Assembly (NCBI GenBank): GCA_027382625.1
Contig: JAJKFJ010022214.1
Span: 1 to 64,000 of the forward strand
Source: Tetmemena sp. SeJ-2015
Taxonomy: Eukaryota > Ciliophora > Spirotrichea > Sporadotrichida > Oxytrichidae
Reading direction: 5' to 3'
DNA length: 64,000 bases
Notes under the pieces: generated by a model
Databases searched by the model: none
The model's input: the letters and a program-made list of their open reading frames with translations, nothing else
What the model was told of the DNA's origin: nothing
Made by a program: the position numbers and the translations under genes
Shown here: piece by piece, positions 48,467 through 60,264 of the stretch
Layout of the letters: each line of letters opens with the position of its first letter
How positions within the stretch are numbered: position 1 is the stretch's first letter

Positions 48467-49300
48467 ATGGTTTTAAAGATAAGAGTGAAAGATGAATATG
48501 GGAATGTAATTTGTGATAAGTGCAAGCAGGTAAACTTGAATGGTTAACTTCATTGCTACCAAGGCAGAAATACTTACAGAAACCACGAATATCCAAAGTA
48601 TCAAGAGTTGGATGAATGAGAAATAAATGTATACTGCAGCAAATGTCTAAATTAAATTTTGTAATCTCAAGAGTTTTTAGAAGAATTGACTCGCCTTACT
48701 AATTCTAAAATTGAGCATCTATATAATCAAAGCACTAAGTTCTAAAAAATGATTCAGACTATGGAAGAAGAAATGAAAATTAAAAATTAACTGATGTGTA
48801 ACTACTAGGAATTTATAGTTAGCGAAGACTGCGAATTGTTGGTAAGATAGTTTGACGTTAACAACTTTACTCAGATACTTGGCTCTACCAAAGAAACATC
48901 TTTAATGGTGAAAGAAATTTATCAAGATAAGTTAGCTCTCAAGCTTAAAATATTTGAGAATATTGAAACTGCAGGTAGAAAGCTTAATTAAATATTGCAG
49001 AATGGCTTCGCTAATTTGATAGAGGAAGTTTTCATTGAAGCCTAAATTTAAATAACCAGAGATTTAAAAGAAAGTAGACAAATTGAATAAAAACTGAAAG
49101 TGTTTGAAGAGGAGTTCAACTAAAAATTCCAGAATCTTTTATAGGATAAAGTATTGGATGAGCAGTTATTCAAGAATTATACAGATTAGTAGTACAGCCA
49201 AAATTAGATTGCTTAAAAAGAGAATGTTCTCAATCAAATCATTTCAATGAAAGAAATGACAGTGAATTAGCTGTATGAATGTAGACTACAAAAGAAGTGA
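48467..49300 (+). CDS. Zinc-head coiled-coil family protein with one in-frame UGA
   Basis: 277 codons to TGA 49298-49300. One internal TGA (48617-48619, codon 51) lies just before the second knuckle, in LDE-TGA-EINVYCSKC, where 4250 has Lys, 5459 Arg and 13307 Glu. No indels. Head: C16/C19, LHCYQ at 28-32, C57/C60. The core is divergent (QILGSTKETSLMVKEIY). The tail is longer and basic (LYECRLQKK). The closest relative is the relic at 41183. Functional status depends on how the UGA is read. Confidence 0.65.
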
Positions 49301-51156
49301 ATGAATATATATAGTGAGAAAGGAAAAGAGAGAAAGATTGAAGGAACTAATTCATAAAAGTACTAAACTTTAGTGCTTCTAATTTATAATTCTGTTTGTT
49401 AATAAATTTTAATGAAACACCTTATTTTTAGGATAATCTAATTTCTGAATTAGAAATATATCCCTAGATTTTAACCATTAAATTTTAGACTTTAATTTAA
49501 TTTTGTAATCGAGTTTGATAATTGTTTTTATTATAAGGTTGTGAATTAAATTATTCTTTAATAAAGAAGTTATTATAATTAATTATATTAAATTGCATTT
49601 TCCATTTTGATATAGGATCAAACAAACAAAAAAATATTAAGGCTGGTATTTAAAGGTAATAGTTTAAATTTATTATAGATATCTTAAAAATAATTAGATT
49701 ATATTAGAGGAAGATAAAGCCGATATTTTAAGTTATTTTTCATATTAAAAATATTTTCTAAATAACTTTTTAACCAATTAAATTACGAATTAGTTAATTT
49801 GGTGTCTGTTCTAAATATAGAAATGAATTAAACTAAAAAACTCTATCCTTTCTTAGATTATGATTTTTTTCGTTTGTTTTCTCTTTGATTTTTTTCTCTC
49901 AATATTTTATAACTAGTTTAACTAAATAAAAGATAAATTAAATACAAAAATAATTAATTTCTAAATAAATGATTTAGAATTTATTTAAAAAATATAGAAT
50001 TTAAATCTTCAAAATTTTATCTATATTCTTGTTTAGATATATATAATAGCTTATTTACAAAACGGAACTTTAGTTCTTAAAAAGAATAATAATATATGAT
50101 CATTCTTTAAGAATTGTAAATTTTATAAAACTCTCAAGTTAATTAAATTGCGTGAGCTGCTTTAACATTTAATTCTTTGAATTTACATAGGATAATAACT
50201 GATTCTTTAATTCAATATGAAAAAGTGCTGTTTTAAGAAATTTAAATTATTAATTTATTCCTAAAATTTTAAAACTTTAATTTAAACTTTAAATTTCGAA
50301 ATACAAAAATTTTTTATTTAAATCATATTTTTTTTGAATATATTCCCAATATTTCAATTTAAATTTTAAAAAAGGCATATTAAATTTAAATCAATAAGTA
50401 ATTAAAAAAAAATTGATTCAAAAGAAGTTAATACGAGTTTATAATATCACATTTAAAGATATTTTATGAATTAACTTTTTAATTTTAAATTTTTTCATTT
50501 AAAATATAGATTTATCTATTAAATGCTTTCCGTAAGATTAATTTGTTCTAGATGTTTTGAGACTTTCAGGATTCTCAGGTTAGTGGATTTGTAAATTATT
50601 TAATATATACATTCTTTTATGGACTTAGGTTTTTATAAAATCATTTTAAATCAATTAAAAGCTGGAAATTAATATTTCAAATAATCAGTAGGATCAAAAA
50701 ATGAAATTATAAATAAAATAAAAAAGAAATTCTAAAATTTCAATATCTCTTAATCATTTTATAGTATTATATTTAAACCCCAGGTAAAAATAATTCATCA
50801 TTAAAATACTTTAAAATTCAAAAAACTAAACTATTTAATTAATAAATTAAAGACAAGGATTAAGTGACTATAAAATATGTCATAGAATATTACAATAAAA
50901 GATGAATTGCAATAAATTAAAATAAGAATATTAGGAAAATTATGAAATTGTCACTAAGTTTAAATAAATCCCCTTCAGTTTTAATTTGAAAATAATCTTT
51001 TCAATCATTATTTAAACATTAAAATAAAATTTTCAAATTAAAAATATTTATAACGTGTATTTTTAAGAAAATTATAATTATGGGACAATTTAAATATTCA
51101 ATTTGATGATATGTGCTTAAATACTATTTTTTAAATAAATAAATAAAAATAAATAA
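49301..51156. other. Intergenic, 1.86 kb, AT-rich
   Basis: Long AT-rich stretch without recognised gene, inverted repeat or RNA. The shared motif is at 51092-51100. Confidence 0.5.
51092..51100 (+). promoter_or_regulatory. Shared AAATATTCA upstream motif
   Basis: Lies 65 bp before the ATG at 51157. Confidence 0.45.
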
Positions 51157-51996
51157 ATGGTAATTAAAGTTAATTTAGTAAATCTTGAATATAATAATGG
51201 ATTAATCTGCTATTGCTGCCATAAAATTCACGAATCTATTTTCCTCTATGTAGGCAAAATTTCTCAGAATAATTTCATGGATTCTCTAAAAAGTAAAGAA
51301 TCATATTTATGTAGCGCATGACTTTACTGCGGTAATTGCATGATAGACAATTAACTAGAATGCAATACATCTTTAAAAGACATAATTAGCAACCATGAAA
51401 ATTAAATCAAACAATTCACAAATGAAAATTTGAATTTAAAAGAATAAATCTCTCAATTAAATGGAAAGATAGAAAACTTAACTAGTGAATTAGAATAGAG
51501 AGAGGCTTTGTTAGCAGAGTATAAATCTCTATTTGGAAATCAGCAATGTGAATAACTAGTCAGAAAAATAAACTTCAATGAAATTTATTAACTCTTCATG
51601 TGCATGAAAGAACTCTCTCAGGAAGTGAAAGAACTATATTCTGACTAAATAATCTCAAATCTAGAAAAATTCGAAGACTCAGAGGCAACATATGAAATCA
51701 TTTCTTCCTTTTTCAAGTCTTCTATTAAGAATTTAATAAACTGCATTTTACAAGATGCTCTCGATGTAATCAGTAAAGATTTAGAATAAAGTAAAAAGAG
51801 TGAAACTAAACTCAAAGAAATGCACAAGACGTTTTTGAAGCAGTACCAAGAGCAAATAGAGGAAGGATTGAATGATGCAGAGAAATTCAGTGTCTACATT
51901 TTGAATTAATACAACTAGAAGAATATCCAGAAAAAGAAAAACACTATAGAAAAAGTATAACTCATTAAAGAAATGGCTATAAAATAACTTGATTGA
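51157..51996 (+). CDS. Zinc-head coiled-coil family protein with one in-frame UGA
   Basis: 279 codons to TGA 51994-51996. The single internal TGA (51319-51321, codon 55) precedes LYCGNC; in 58447 the exactly aligned codon 55 is Arg (AGG). Head: C18, C20, C21, then C58/C61; the usual LH-x-Y is FLYV (no His at that place). From about codon 82 onward the sequence is nearly identical to 58447, while the first 80 codons are strongly divergent. The core (LFMCMKELSQEVKELY) and tail are intact. No indels. Confidence 0.65.
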
Positions 51997-52437
51997 ATTT
52001 TAATTAATCTAACATAAACATTTTTAATAAAGTGATATAAAGCTGATTAATTTATAAAATATTTTATTTAAAAAATAATATTCGTAACAATTATTAACTA
52101 ACAAGCAATTGATATTAGTGAGCAATTGATATATCTGATAAATATTTAATATATAATATATTTATTAAATTAGTAATAATTATATATAAGTTTTGTTTTT
52201 AAAATTCTATTTTCCCTTCCAGAAAGCAATGAAAAAAATGATCTATTCAAAATATTGAAAGATTTTATAACGTAACCTTTTTTCTCAAGATAATAAATCA
52301 TCTAATTATTAATAACTACAATAATATTCACCAAAAGAAGATTCCTTAGAAGAAAAAGAATCTATAAAAACCCTATCTTGTTTTAAACCTCTAAATAAGA
52401 TATTATAATTGAAATTAGCTTTCATAATTATTTTTAT
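51997..52437. other. Intergenic, AT-rich
   Basis: 440 bp, no feature recognised before the TIR element. Confidence 0.5.
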
Positions 52438-52940
52438 TATAGGATGAATACGAATGAAGAATCGGAGGTTAGAGATATTTTAGATAAATTCACTTGTAGA
52501 CGTTGATTGAAGACCTGATGTTCAGATGGTTAACGCCTAAATGAGTCAATTTTTACTCCAAAGTTCGAAACCCACAGGTAAAACTATTTTTCATATTTTT
52601 TTTTGGGACAAATATTTATAATAGTAATAACAATAACAGTAATAAAAGTAGTAATAACAACAGTAAAAATAATTGAAGAGATATTTATGATGAATAAGAT
52701 GAAGATGAGGATCAAGAAAATTAATTATTGGAAGAAAAGTTTGAAAAGAGGAAAAGTTGGAAAATAGATAAGAGATATTTTAAAAAGTTGTTAATCAAAG
52801 CTGATATAGTAATTCTCAAAAGTACGCAATTAAAGATCAAGACAGTTATATTTCTAGAGCTGTTTTTATTAATTTAAGCATCAAATCATTTATACATCTC
52901 TTTTTTGCAATATCTCTAATCCATTCATATTCAACCTATT
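52438..52940. mobile_element. 503-bp TIR element, TATAGG-ended, with tRNA-like insert
   Basis: The left end TATAGGATGAATACGAATGA pairs with the right end (complement AATAGGTTGAATATGAATG). A second paired block, GGTTAGAGATATT / GATTAGAGATATT, extends the repeat to about 45 bp. Same end type as the element at 59645. TA-flanked ends recall Tc1/mariner-type elements and ciliate IES termini (TAYAG...), by analogy only. Contains a tRNA-like segment (52512-52577) and a trinucleotide-like AATAACAGTAATAA tract. No transposase. Confidence 0.65.
52512..52577 (+). pseudogene. tRNA-like sequence (degenerate)
   Basis: ACCTG pairs with the terminal CAGGT. A D-arm-like GTTCAGATGGTTAACGCC, a GAGT/ACTC anticodon-like stem and a TTCGAAA T-loop-like box follow in order. 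The T-stem does not pair well and the anticodon loop is one base too long. Likely a tRNA-derived relic inside the element; a functional tRNA is doubtful. Confidence 0.3.
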
Positions 52941-54518
52941 TTCGAGAAGGATATTTTAAAATAGAAACTGTAAAAAGAATTCAATAAATTTTCTAATTGT
53001 CACAATATTATAAAAAAATTTCCAGAAAAATATCTTTTTTTCAATTTTAAATTTTTAATATATTGGGATTAATTTTTATTTTTAACAAAAAATTTTCTTT
53101 TTTATTTTTTTTTTTCCTATTTAATTTTTTTGACTTTAATCCTTGTTTTTATTTTTTTGCGTTCGACTTAAATTTTTCCCTCCTCTAAACATATTTTGAA
53201 TCTTTTTCTTTTTTAATAAGAAATGCTATAGGGAACGTGATCGTTTTCAAATTAATGCGAAAATGAGCAAATCAATTAAGCATTGTTCCTCCAAATGAAA
53301 TTTTAAGGAAATATTTTTGAGAAATGAAACTAAAGTCAAAGCCATATTTCATATAAATCTTTTTATGTAAATTTAGATTGCATAATTGGTATAAATATTA
53401 TATTTCTATAATTATAAATAAAGATTCTTTATACACAAATTATTTCACGTTTCTCTTCTTCTTTGTTCTTGAATGTAGTTTAAAAACTATTTATCTTTGA
53501 AATTTTAGAGTTATTAAAACTTTAATTTATTCATTCGAATTTAAAATAAGTATTCTAGATTACATCATACCTATAATCTTAATTATTGTTTATATTAAGA
53601 TGAGTGAAAAGATTTAAATTTGCTATGGATAATCTCCTTGCAAAAGCATATGAATTGTTGCTTTTAAATTATTTAAGATCATAGATTGAATGAGGAAAGA
53701 GTATTTAGATTGTCTAAAATTTACTTTCCAATTATTTGCAACATTTAATTTAATAACTATATTTAATTGTAAATTTTGTACGCAAAGGCTAATTTATCAA
53801 GTTTTAGCCTGAAAATATTTTTATGAAGATAAAGAATGACAATTGTTGGTGATCTTTCACCATCCTATTCAAAATAATACTCTTACATAAAATATTATAT
53901 CTAAATAATCTCTCCAATCAAATCATTTTAATAAAAATAGTATTTTTTATTTTAATCATCTACACTAGTAATTTCTCAAAATAATCATTTTAAATAGTGA
54001 TATTTTTAAATTATGATTAATACTCATAACAAATTTTATCAAAATCATTATTTAAATTTAAATCATTTAAATTAAAGCTTTAAATTTAAGCCTTTTGAAT
54101 ATATGACTTTTCTATAATTTGCCTAAATATCTTTGAAATGCAATATATTTAGTTTAGAAATATAGAATAATCTTTATTTTAATAAATTAAATTATAATTT
54201 TAAATTTAGATTTTTGAAAATTAAATTTCTAAAACAATTTTATCGAATATTAAATAACTTACAAATTAATTATAAAATAAATTTATAATTTTAATAAATA
54301 CAAAACAAGCTTCTTAAATTAATTTTGACACTTTTTTTCAATATAAATCTTCATAATAATTTTTTTTTTTAAATTGTCCTATGTTTTTAATTCAAATTAT
54401 TAAAACTAAAAATAATTATTTAAACTAAAGTTCAATGTTTAAATTAAAGAGTATTAATTCTTTTTGCAAGAATTTAAGGTTTGAATAATATTTGTATAAT
54501 TAGATAAATAAAATTAGA
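52941..54518. other. Intergenic, 1.58 kb, AT-rich
   Basis: AT-rich with T-runs near 53100. A short ATG frame at 53600 (MSEKIQICYGQ) stops after 17 codons; not convincing. A weak GAATAATATT lies 38 bp before the next start. Confidence 0.45.
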
Positions 54519-55358
54519 ATGAGTTTGAAGGTTGACTTGTCAATTAATAAAGACCAAATAATTTAATGCTGTAAATGCCAAGGAAATAATTATGCTGATA
54601 ATTTTCACGCCTACTTAGTCAATAAGAATAATTAAAGTTACTATTAGTAAGTCAAATACAGCGTGTTCGCATATAAATTAGTCAATATTTATTGCTCTCC
54701 ATGCTTAGATAAAACTTTAAAAGAGTAAAGCTATTTTAAGTTGCTCCAGGAATCTAAAACAACAGAAAAAGAAAAGCTTACAGCTTAAAATAAGAATTTT
54801 AATAAAGAGATAGCTTAGCTAAAAGAGAAAGTGACAAAAATGACTCAAGAACTTAGCATTCAAGCTTAAAAAATAAGTAACTATCAATCAATAGTAACCG
54901 ATAATGAGAGCGAATAGCTAATTAGAGCTGTTAATTTTAAGCAGATTCAGCAAACAATAAGATGCATCAGAGAATTAGCACTTGAAGTCAAAAGTATTTA
55001 CGAGGATCAATTTTAGTTTAATATATTTAAGTTCTCATCCATTGATGCATCAATTTAGCAATTAAATATCAGTTTCAATAAGGTTCTGAAGAATGAAATA
55101 GAATAAATTTTCGAATAGATATAGGATTACATAAAAGCTGATTTATAAAAATGTAAAAGTCAAAAGATGAAGATCAATGAATTTAGAGCATAGATTACTT
55201 CGTAGTTTCAAGATATTTTGGAAGATGGCACTATTGAGATGTAATAATTTAACAGCTTCATTGATACACAATAGAAGGGTAAAAAGATAGAGTTAAAAGA
55301 AAATATTCTCGAGAAAATTCTTTTAGTATAAGATTATATTATAAAATTATTAGTTTGA
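54519..55358 (+). CDS. Zinc-head coiled-coil family protein (intact)
   Basis: 279 aa, no internal TGA, stop at 55356-55358. Head: C17, C18, C20, FHAY at 29-32, IYCSPC at 57-62. Coiled coil about 75-120 with Lys/Glu/Gln repeats. The core (NESEQLIRAVNF ... CIRELALEVKSIY) is more divergent than in most copies. The tail ends in KLLV with an unusual LLVQDYI segment. It forms its own branch, and its start fits the MSLK-type leader. Function unknown. Confidence 0.8.
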
Positions 55359-56581
55359 AAAAATTAATTTTAATTTTAAAATATTTAAATACATTCTGTT
55401 TTATTTAAATAGGAAGAAAATGCTTTAAAGTCTTTTGGAAATATTTTTATAAAATTATTACTTGTTTAATTTTGTTATAAATTTATTTATAATCCTTAAT
55501 TTTCAGATTATGATAGCTTGAAAAAAAGATTTAATTAAATTGCTCAATGAAAAAAATGTGTTCACATAAAGAAGTTAGAACTAGTTGAATGGAACTCAAA
55601 AATAAAAAAGCAGTTGACCATCCTATCATTAAAAAAACAGTAGTCAAATGTGGTTTATTATTTAAAACTTTTATCTTTTTGAAAAAATAAATGACTTTTA
55701 TTATTTGCTAGTAAATTTAATTAATAAAGAGATTGTTTATTTATTTTTAGAATATGGTTTTCTTAATCATTAATATTATTTTGGGTTTATCTTCTTTGAT
55801 AGTCGCAAAAGAATTTTAGGTGTTTATTTTATAATTTTTTTATTAATTATTTGGAAAATAAAAGAGAAATTAGGAGACAAAGAAGTTGGAGAAATTTTAA
55901 TAAATGATTAATTTAATCGACTGAATGTAGTCTAATCTTATTCATCCTATAATAAATAATTTACAAATTATTAAAAGTTTCATAATTTATAAAGCAAATT
56001 ATATAATCAATTAAAATTAATAATTATTTCTGTAAATTCTGATATAAAGGGAAAAAAATAACAATTGATATTTGACCATTATTGTACTTAAAATTTTCTA
56101 TTTCTCAAATCATTTAAAATATAATTAATGTATAGCAAATATATATTATTTTAAAAAAATATTATTTCATTTCATTAAACTAAAATTGATTGCTGGAAGT
56201 ATCAATATTGAATTCTATTTAAATATATTGATTCATTCAAAATATAATAAGCTTACTTTTATAAAAAATTAAAACTCTCAAATATTCTGTAAAATCTTAA
56301 ATTATTATTCTTTCATGTTTTCTTTAGTAAATAATTAAAATTATATAGGATATTATATCTTTCAAAAAATCTTAAATGATAGAATTTAAAAATGAAATTA
56401 AGAATTTAATTTGATGATAAATTATTCATTATATTATTTTTGAATTTGATTTTTTATTGTCTTTTTTGAGACATATTTTAAACTTCATTGAAAATCTGAG
56501 AATATTTATATAAGGCGTTGGATTAAATATTCAGTTTAATTATAAAATATAAAATATCAATTGTAAGTTTAAAATAACAAG
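55359..56581. other. Intergenic, 1.2 kb, AT-rich
   Basis: No recognised gene or repeat; the shared motif is at 56525-56533. Confidence 0.5.
56525..56533 (+). promoter_or_regulatory. Shared AAATATTCA upstream motif
   Basis: Lies 57 bp before the ATG at 56582. Confidence 0.4.
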
Positions 56582-57406
56582 ATGGTGATTCATATCTAAT
56601 TAGAAGCAGATAATTATATCGAATAAGGAAAATGCTCCTTATGCTTTACATCTCACAATAAACTTCATTTGTTCTCTAAAGGTATGAGCAGTTTTCAATT
56701 AATTCTAGCGTTATAAAGCTCACAGAATAGGATTTATACAGTTGGCCTTTATTGCGATAGTTGTCTGAAAGATATCCAAATTAGAGAAAAATTACCTATT
56801 AAGGAAATGGTTGCAGAGTACGACCAAGATATAAAAGACTTGGAAGAAGAGAATGATGATCTCAAACATTGAATCACATGATTAAAAAAGAATATTAAGA
56901 AAATGAAGCGAGACTTAGAATTAAAAGAAAATGAAATCAGTGAATATGAATCCCTGCATAAGAATAAATATATTGATTAAATTGCTAGGAGAATCAATTT
57001 TAAAGAAATAGAGAGCCTTTCCTTAAGCATGAAGGATTTATCTTTAAAGGTTACGGAATTATACCAAAAACCCATTTAAACTGATCTTTCTAAATTTGAG
57101 AGCGATGATATAGTTTGTGAATTAATTATTTCACAAATCAAAGAGAGATTGAAGAACTTATTTGTCTGTATTTTAACTGAGACTTAAAAGAGATATAGAA
57201 ATTATTTAGTTAAATGAAATCAAACTTAAACATATTCATGAGAAGTACTAGAAGGAGTATCAAGAGTAAATATGGGATGGGGAATAAGAAGCTAAAAAGT
57301 TTAGCAACTATATTCTCTAATAATACAGCCAAGATAAAATTATCAAAAAGGAAGAGCTATTCAGAGTATAATTTATCAAAAGAAAAGTAAATTACCTATT
57401 AAGTGA
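56582..57406 (+). pseudogene. Zinc-head coiled-coil family, decayed
   Basis: Head: C18/C21, LHLF (Tyr replaced by Phe), LYCDSC. Two TGA codons lie in the coiled coil (LKH-TGA-IT-TGA-L) opposite Gln in relatives, as expected from TAA-to-TGA change. The core is altered (LSLSMKDLSLKVTELY). A frameshift near 57190 puts the tail in another frame, where an end at TGA 57404-57406 is reached. Partner relic at 44270. Confidence 0.6.
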
Positions 57407-58446
57407 GATACTTTAATCATTTTTTAAACTAATAATTTAAAATCAATTTAAATTAATTTTTAGAGAGTCTATCTTTATTCTTAGTAAAAAGATTTAAATT
57501 TGAAATTATTATTTATGAAATATTTTTATAATTGTATATGCTAGATTTTAATAATTATTTTATAGGTTGAAATTAAATAGAAAAGAGAATTGAATAGTAT
57601 TTAAATTAAAATGGCTAATTATCTAGGTAGTTGAAGTGTACCCCATTTGAATAATTAGAATACCATTCGATTCAGCATGGAATTCTAATAACTTTATATC
57701 CTTGTAACTTTTTTTGTGGGGCGCTTTGTCTAGAGTTATAAGCAACACAATTTTAAGAGCTTTAGAAATTTAAAGATAAGAAAAATCCACTTCTCATATC
57801 TCGCCATTGAGAAGTGATGTGAAAATTATTAAAGAAGAAACTCATATTAAATTTTTAGCTATAGGAACAAGCTGCACGAAGTTGCAACTCTCCATTTATT
57901 TTCTATATCAACTATTTTAATTTAATTCTTAACTTTACTCTCTTTATGCTATATGCTTTAATATTTTATTTTTTATTAAATAATAAATAATTTGATAAAA
58001 TCTGTTTCGTTATCATTCAGTGTTTAATTTTTCTCTAAAAATACAAAAATTAAGAAATTAATTTAATTTAATAAATTAAGGAAGAGATTTTATTGATAAT
58101 TAAGATTTGCAAATCTTTATATTTGTAGCGATGCAATAAATTAAAATAAGAATATTTGAAAAAGAGGCTGAATTTATTAGGAGTGATGGAAGAATCTAAA
58201 TAGATACAAGAATATAAAAATGATTATAATTCTTCTTCTATTATTATAATATTTTAGTGCTTATATCTCTTCTCTATTCTAACACTGCAGTTCTATAATT
58301 TTTTAAACTTTAAAAATACTTTATAATTTATATTTGTTTAACTATATTATTTGAAAATTATAATTATAGCAATAATTTGAATATTCAAGTAAGTTTAATA
58401 TACTTATATTTCCTACTCTAGTAAAGTGAATATAAGAATTAAATAA
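57407..58446. other. Intergenic, 1.04 kb
   Basis: AT-rich with a slightly GC-richer patch at about 57640-57890. That patch includes a GAGAAGTG-like imperfect hairpin near 57790-57815. No gene recognised. Confidence 0.45.
58379..58387 (+). promoter_or_regulatory. Shared GAATATTCA upstream motif
   Basis: Lies 68 bp before the ATG at 58447. Confidence 0.5.
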
Positions 58447-59286
58447 ATGGTAATTAAAATAAGTTTAGAATTCCCTAAAGACCAATATAAAGTATGTTGC
58501 TTTTCGTGCCACTAAGTTCCCTAATATCTTCACCTATATCGTGGATTATATTGCTCACAAACAATGTAATTTGAATAAATCTTATCAAAACAAGCCATTT
58601 ATGATGTTAGGCTATACTGTGATATCTGCTTGCAAAAAGAGTAAATGAAGAAAAATGTATCTATTCAAAATCTAATTTAAGATCAAGAAAAATAAATCAA
58701 ACAATTCACTAATGAAAATTTGAATTTAAAAGAATAAATCTCTCAATTAAATGGAAAGATAGAAAACTTAGCGAGTGAATTAGAATAGAGTGAGTCTTTG
58801 TTAGCAGAGTATAAATCTCTATTTGGAAATCAGCAATGCGAGCAACTCGTCCGAAAAATAAACTTCAATGAAATCTATTAACTCCTTATGTGCATGAAAG
58901 AACTCTCACAGGAAGTGAAAGAACTATATTCTGATAAAGTAATCTCAAATCTAGAAAAATTCGAAGACTTAGAGGCAACATGTGAAACTATTTCATCCTT
59001 TTTCAAGTCTTCAATAAAAAATTTAATAAACTGCATTTTACAAGACGCTCTTGATGTGATCAGTTAAGATTTAGAAGAAAGTAAAAAGAGTGAAACCAAA
59101 CTCAAAGAAATGCACAAGACTTTCTTGAAGCAGTACCAAGAGCAAATAGAGGAAGGATTGAATGATGCAGAGAAATTCAGTGTCTACATTTTGAACTAAT
59201 ACAACTAGAAGAATATCCAGAAAAAGAAAAACACTCTTGAAAAAATATCACTCATTAAAGAAATGGCAATAAAATAACTTAATTGA
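58447..59286 (+). CDS. Zinc-head coiled-coil family protein (intact), mosaic partner of 51157
   Basis: 279 aa, no internal TGA, stop at 59284-59286. Head: C17-C18-x2-C21, LHLY at 28-31, LYCDIC at 56-61. The coiled coil and everything after about codon 82 (EKQIKQFTNENLNLKEQ on) is nearly identical at base level to 51157, whereas the heads share little beyond the Cys pairs. The abrupt change points to gene conversion or recombination exchanging heads on a common stalk. Core: LLMCMKELSQEVKELY. Function unknown; the variable loop between the knuckles is the most divergent part. Confidence 0.82.
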
Positions 59287-59644
59287 AAATTAATTAATTA
59301 TAATGTTTTAACTTCGTTAAATAATTAACAAAAACTCTCAAAATTAAAAATTTTAAATTATAATATCGGTGATGAATTTTATGCGAAAGATTAATGTTGA
59401 TGTTAAATTTTATTATTTTGTATAATTATATAAATTTTAAATTAAAAAGATGAGTATATTATAACTTAATTATTAATAACATAATCTCCAATTTCTGATA
59501 AAATGAAAAATTGAATGCTTAAATCTTCAGAACAATCCTCTATACCCATCAATTTACTGAAGTTAGATTCGAAGGACTTCAATCCCTATTTAAATAGTGT
59601 TAGTATTTAAAATTAGCACTTTATGTAGTATAAAATATCATTAT
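59287..59644. other. Intergenic, AT-rich
   Basis: 358 bp, no feature recognised. Confidence 0.5.
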
Positions 59645-60264
59645 TATAGGTTGAATATGAATACATGATCAGTCCGATGGGTATAATTAGAAATACATTT
59701 GATTGAGTCCTTGTTTGATTATAATATATTAACTTCTAAATTAAATTAACTTTATTTAAATGTCTACTAAACACTACATCCACAACTACTAGACAACACA
59801 TCTACAACAACAACATCAACTTCCTACAACTTGAAGGGGGCAGTCGAGAACATAAAAGTTCAAGACAAGGAAGGCATCCCTCCCGATCAACAGAGACTCA
59901 TCTTCGCTGGAAAGTATGAAGAGCTACAAAAGTATGCTTGCATTTGCGTACTTTTGAACAACATTCAGAACAAGATCTTCAACAAGAGCAAGCAGAACCC
60001 TCAGCGATTACAACATCCAGAAAGAGTCTACACTCACCCTCAACAAATAACTGCTCAAGGCGCAGACACTAAAACTGAAAACAAGACTGATGGAGTTATA
60101 AATGGCAATTATAGATGTTCTTTAGCGGGAGCTGACTCCCTCATTAAATTTAAATTCATAATGCTTTTAAACTATCTCTAATTTAATATATAGCACTTTG
60201 TTCAAGAACTCTATCTTCATTAGGTTTTCCTTACCCTCGATCATGTATTCATATTCAACCTATA
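59645..60264. mobile_element. 620-bp TIR element, TATAGG-ended, carrying ubiquitin fragment
   Basis: Perfect 26-bp terminal inverted repeats at 59645-59670 and 60239-60264 (outer end TATAGGTTGAATATGAAT). The flanks give no target duplication beyond a possible TA. The inside (59765-60170) is C/A-rich, unlike the surroundings, and holds a broken ubiquitin coding fragment. No transposase. Same family as 52438. Confidence 0.75.
59829..60046 (+). pseudogene. Ubiquitin fragment, broken and captured
   Basis: Two ubiquitin blocks are clear: residues about 23-48 ([17 protein letters not shown]) at 59843-59914 and residues about 58-69 ([12 protein letters not shown]) at 60006-60041. Two residues are missing in the first block (KV for KAKI). 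The 91 bases between the blocks do not encode residues 49-57, and the second block is in a different frame. The N-terminal strand and the terminal GG are absent, so it cannot make ubiquitin. The C/A-rich codon choice differs from the array, implying origin elsewhere in the genome. Confidence 0.75.

Noticed and set aside
5459..51996. UGA decoded as Trp or Cys throughout, as in some other ciliates
   Set aside because: Nearly all intact copies end at UGA after the same tail motif, and internal UGAs align with Lys, Arg or Gln rather than Trp or Cys.
59829..60181. Functional ubiquitin or a ubiquitin-fusion gene
   Set aside because: The fragment lacks the first 22 residues, residues 49-57 and the terminal GG, and its blocks are in different frames.
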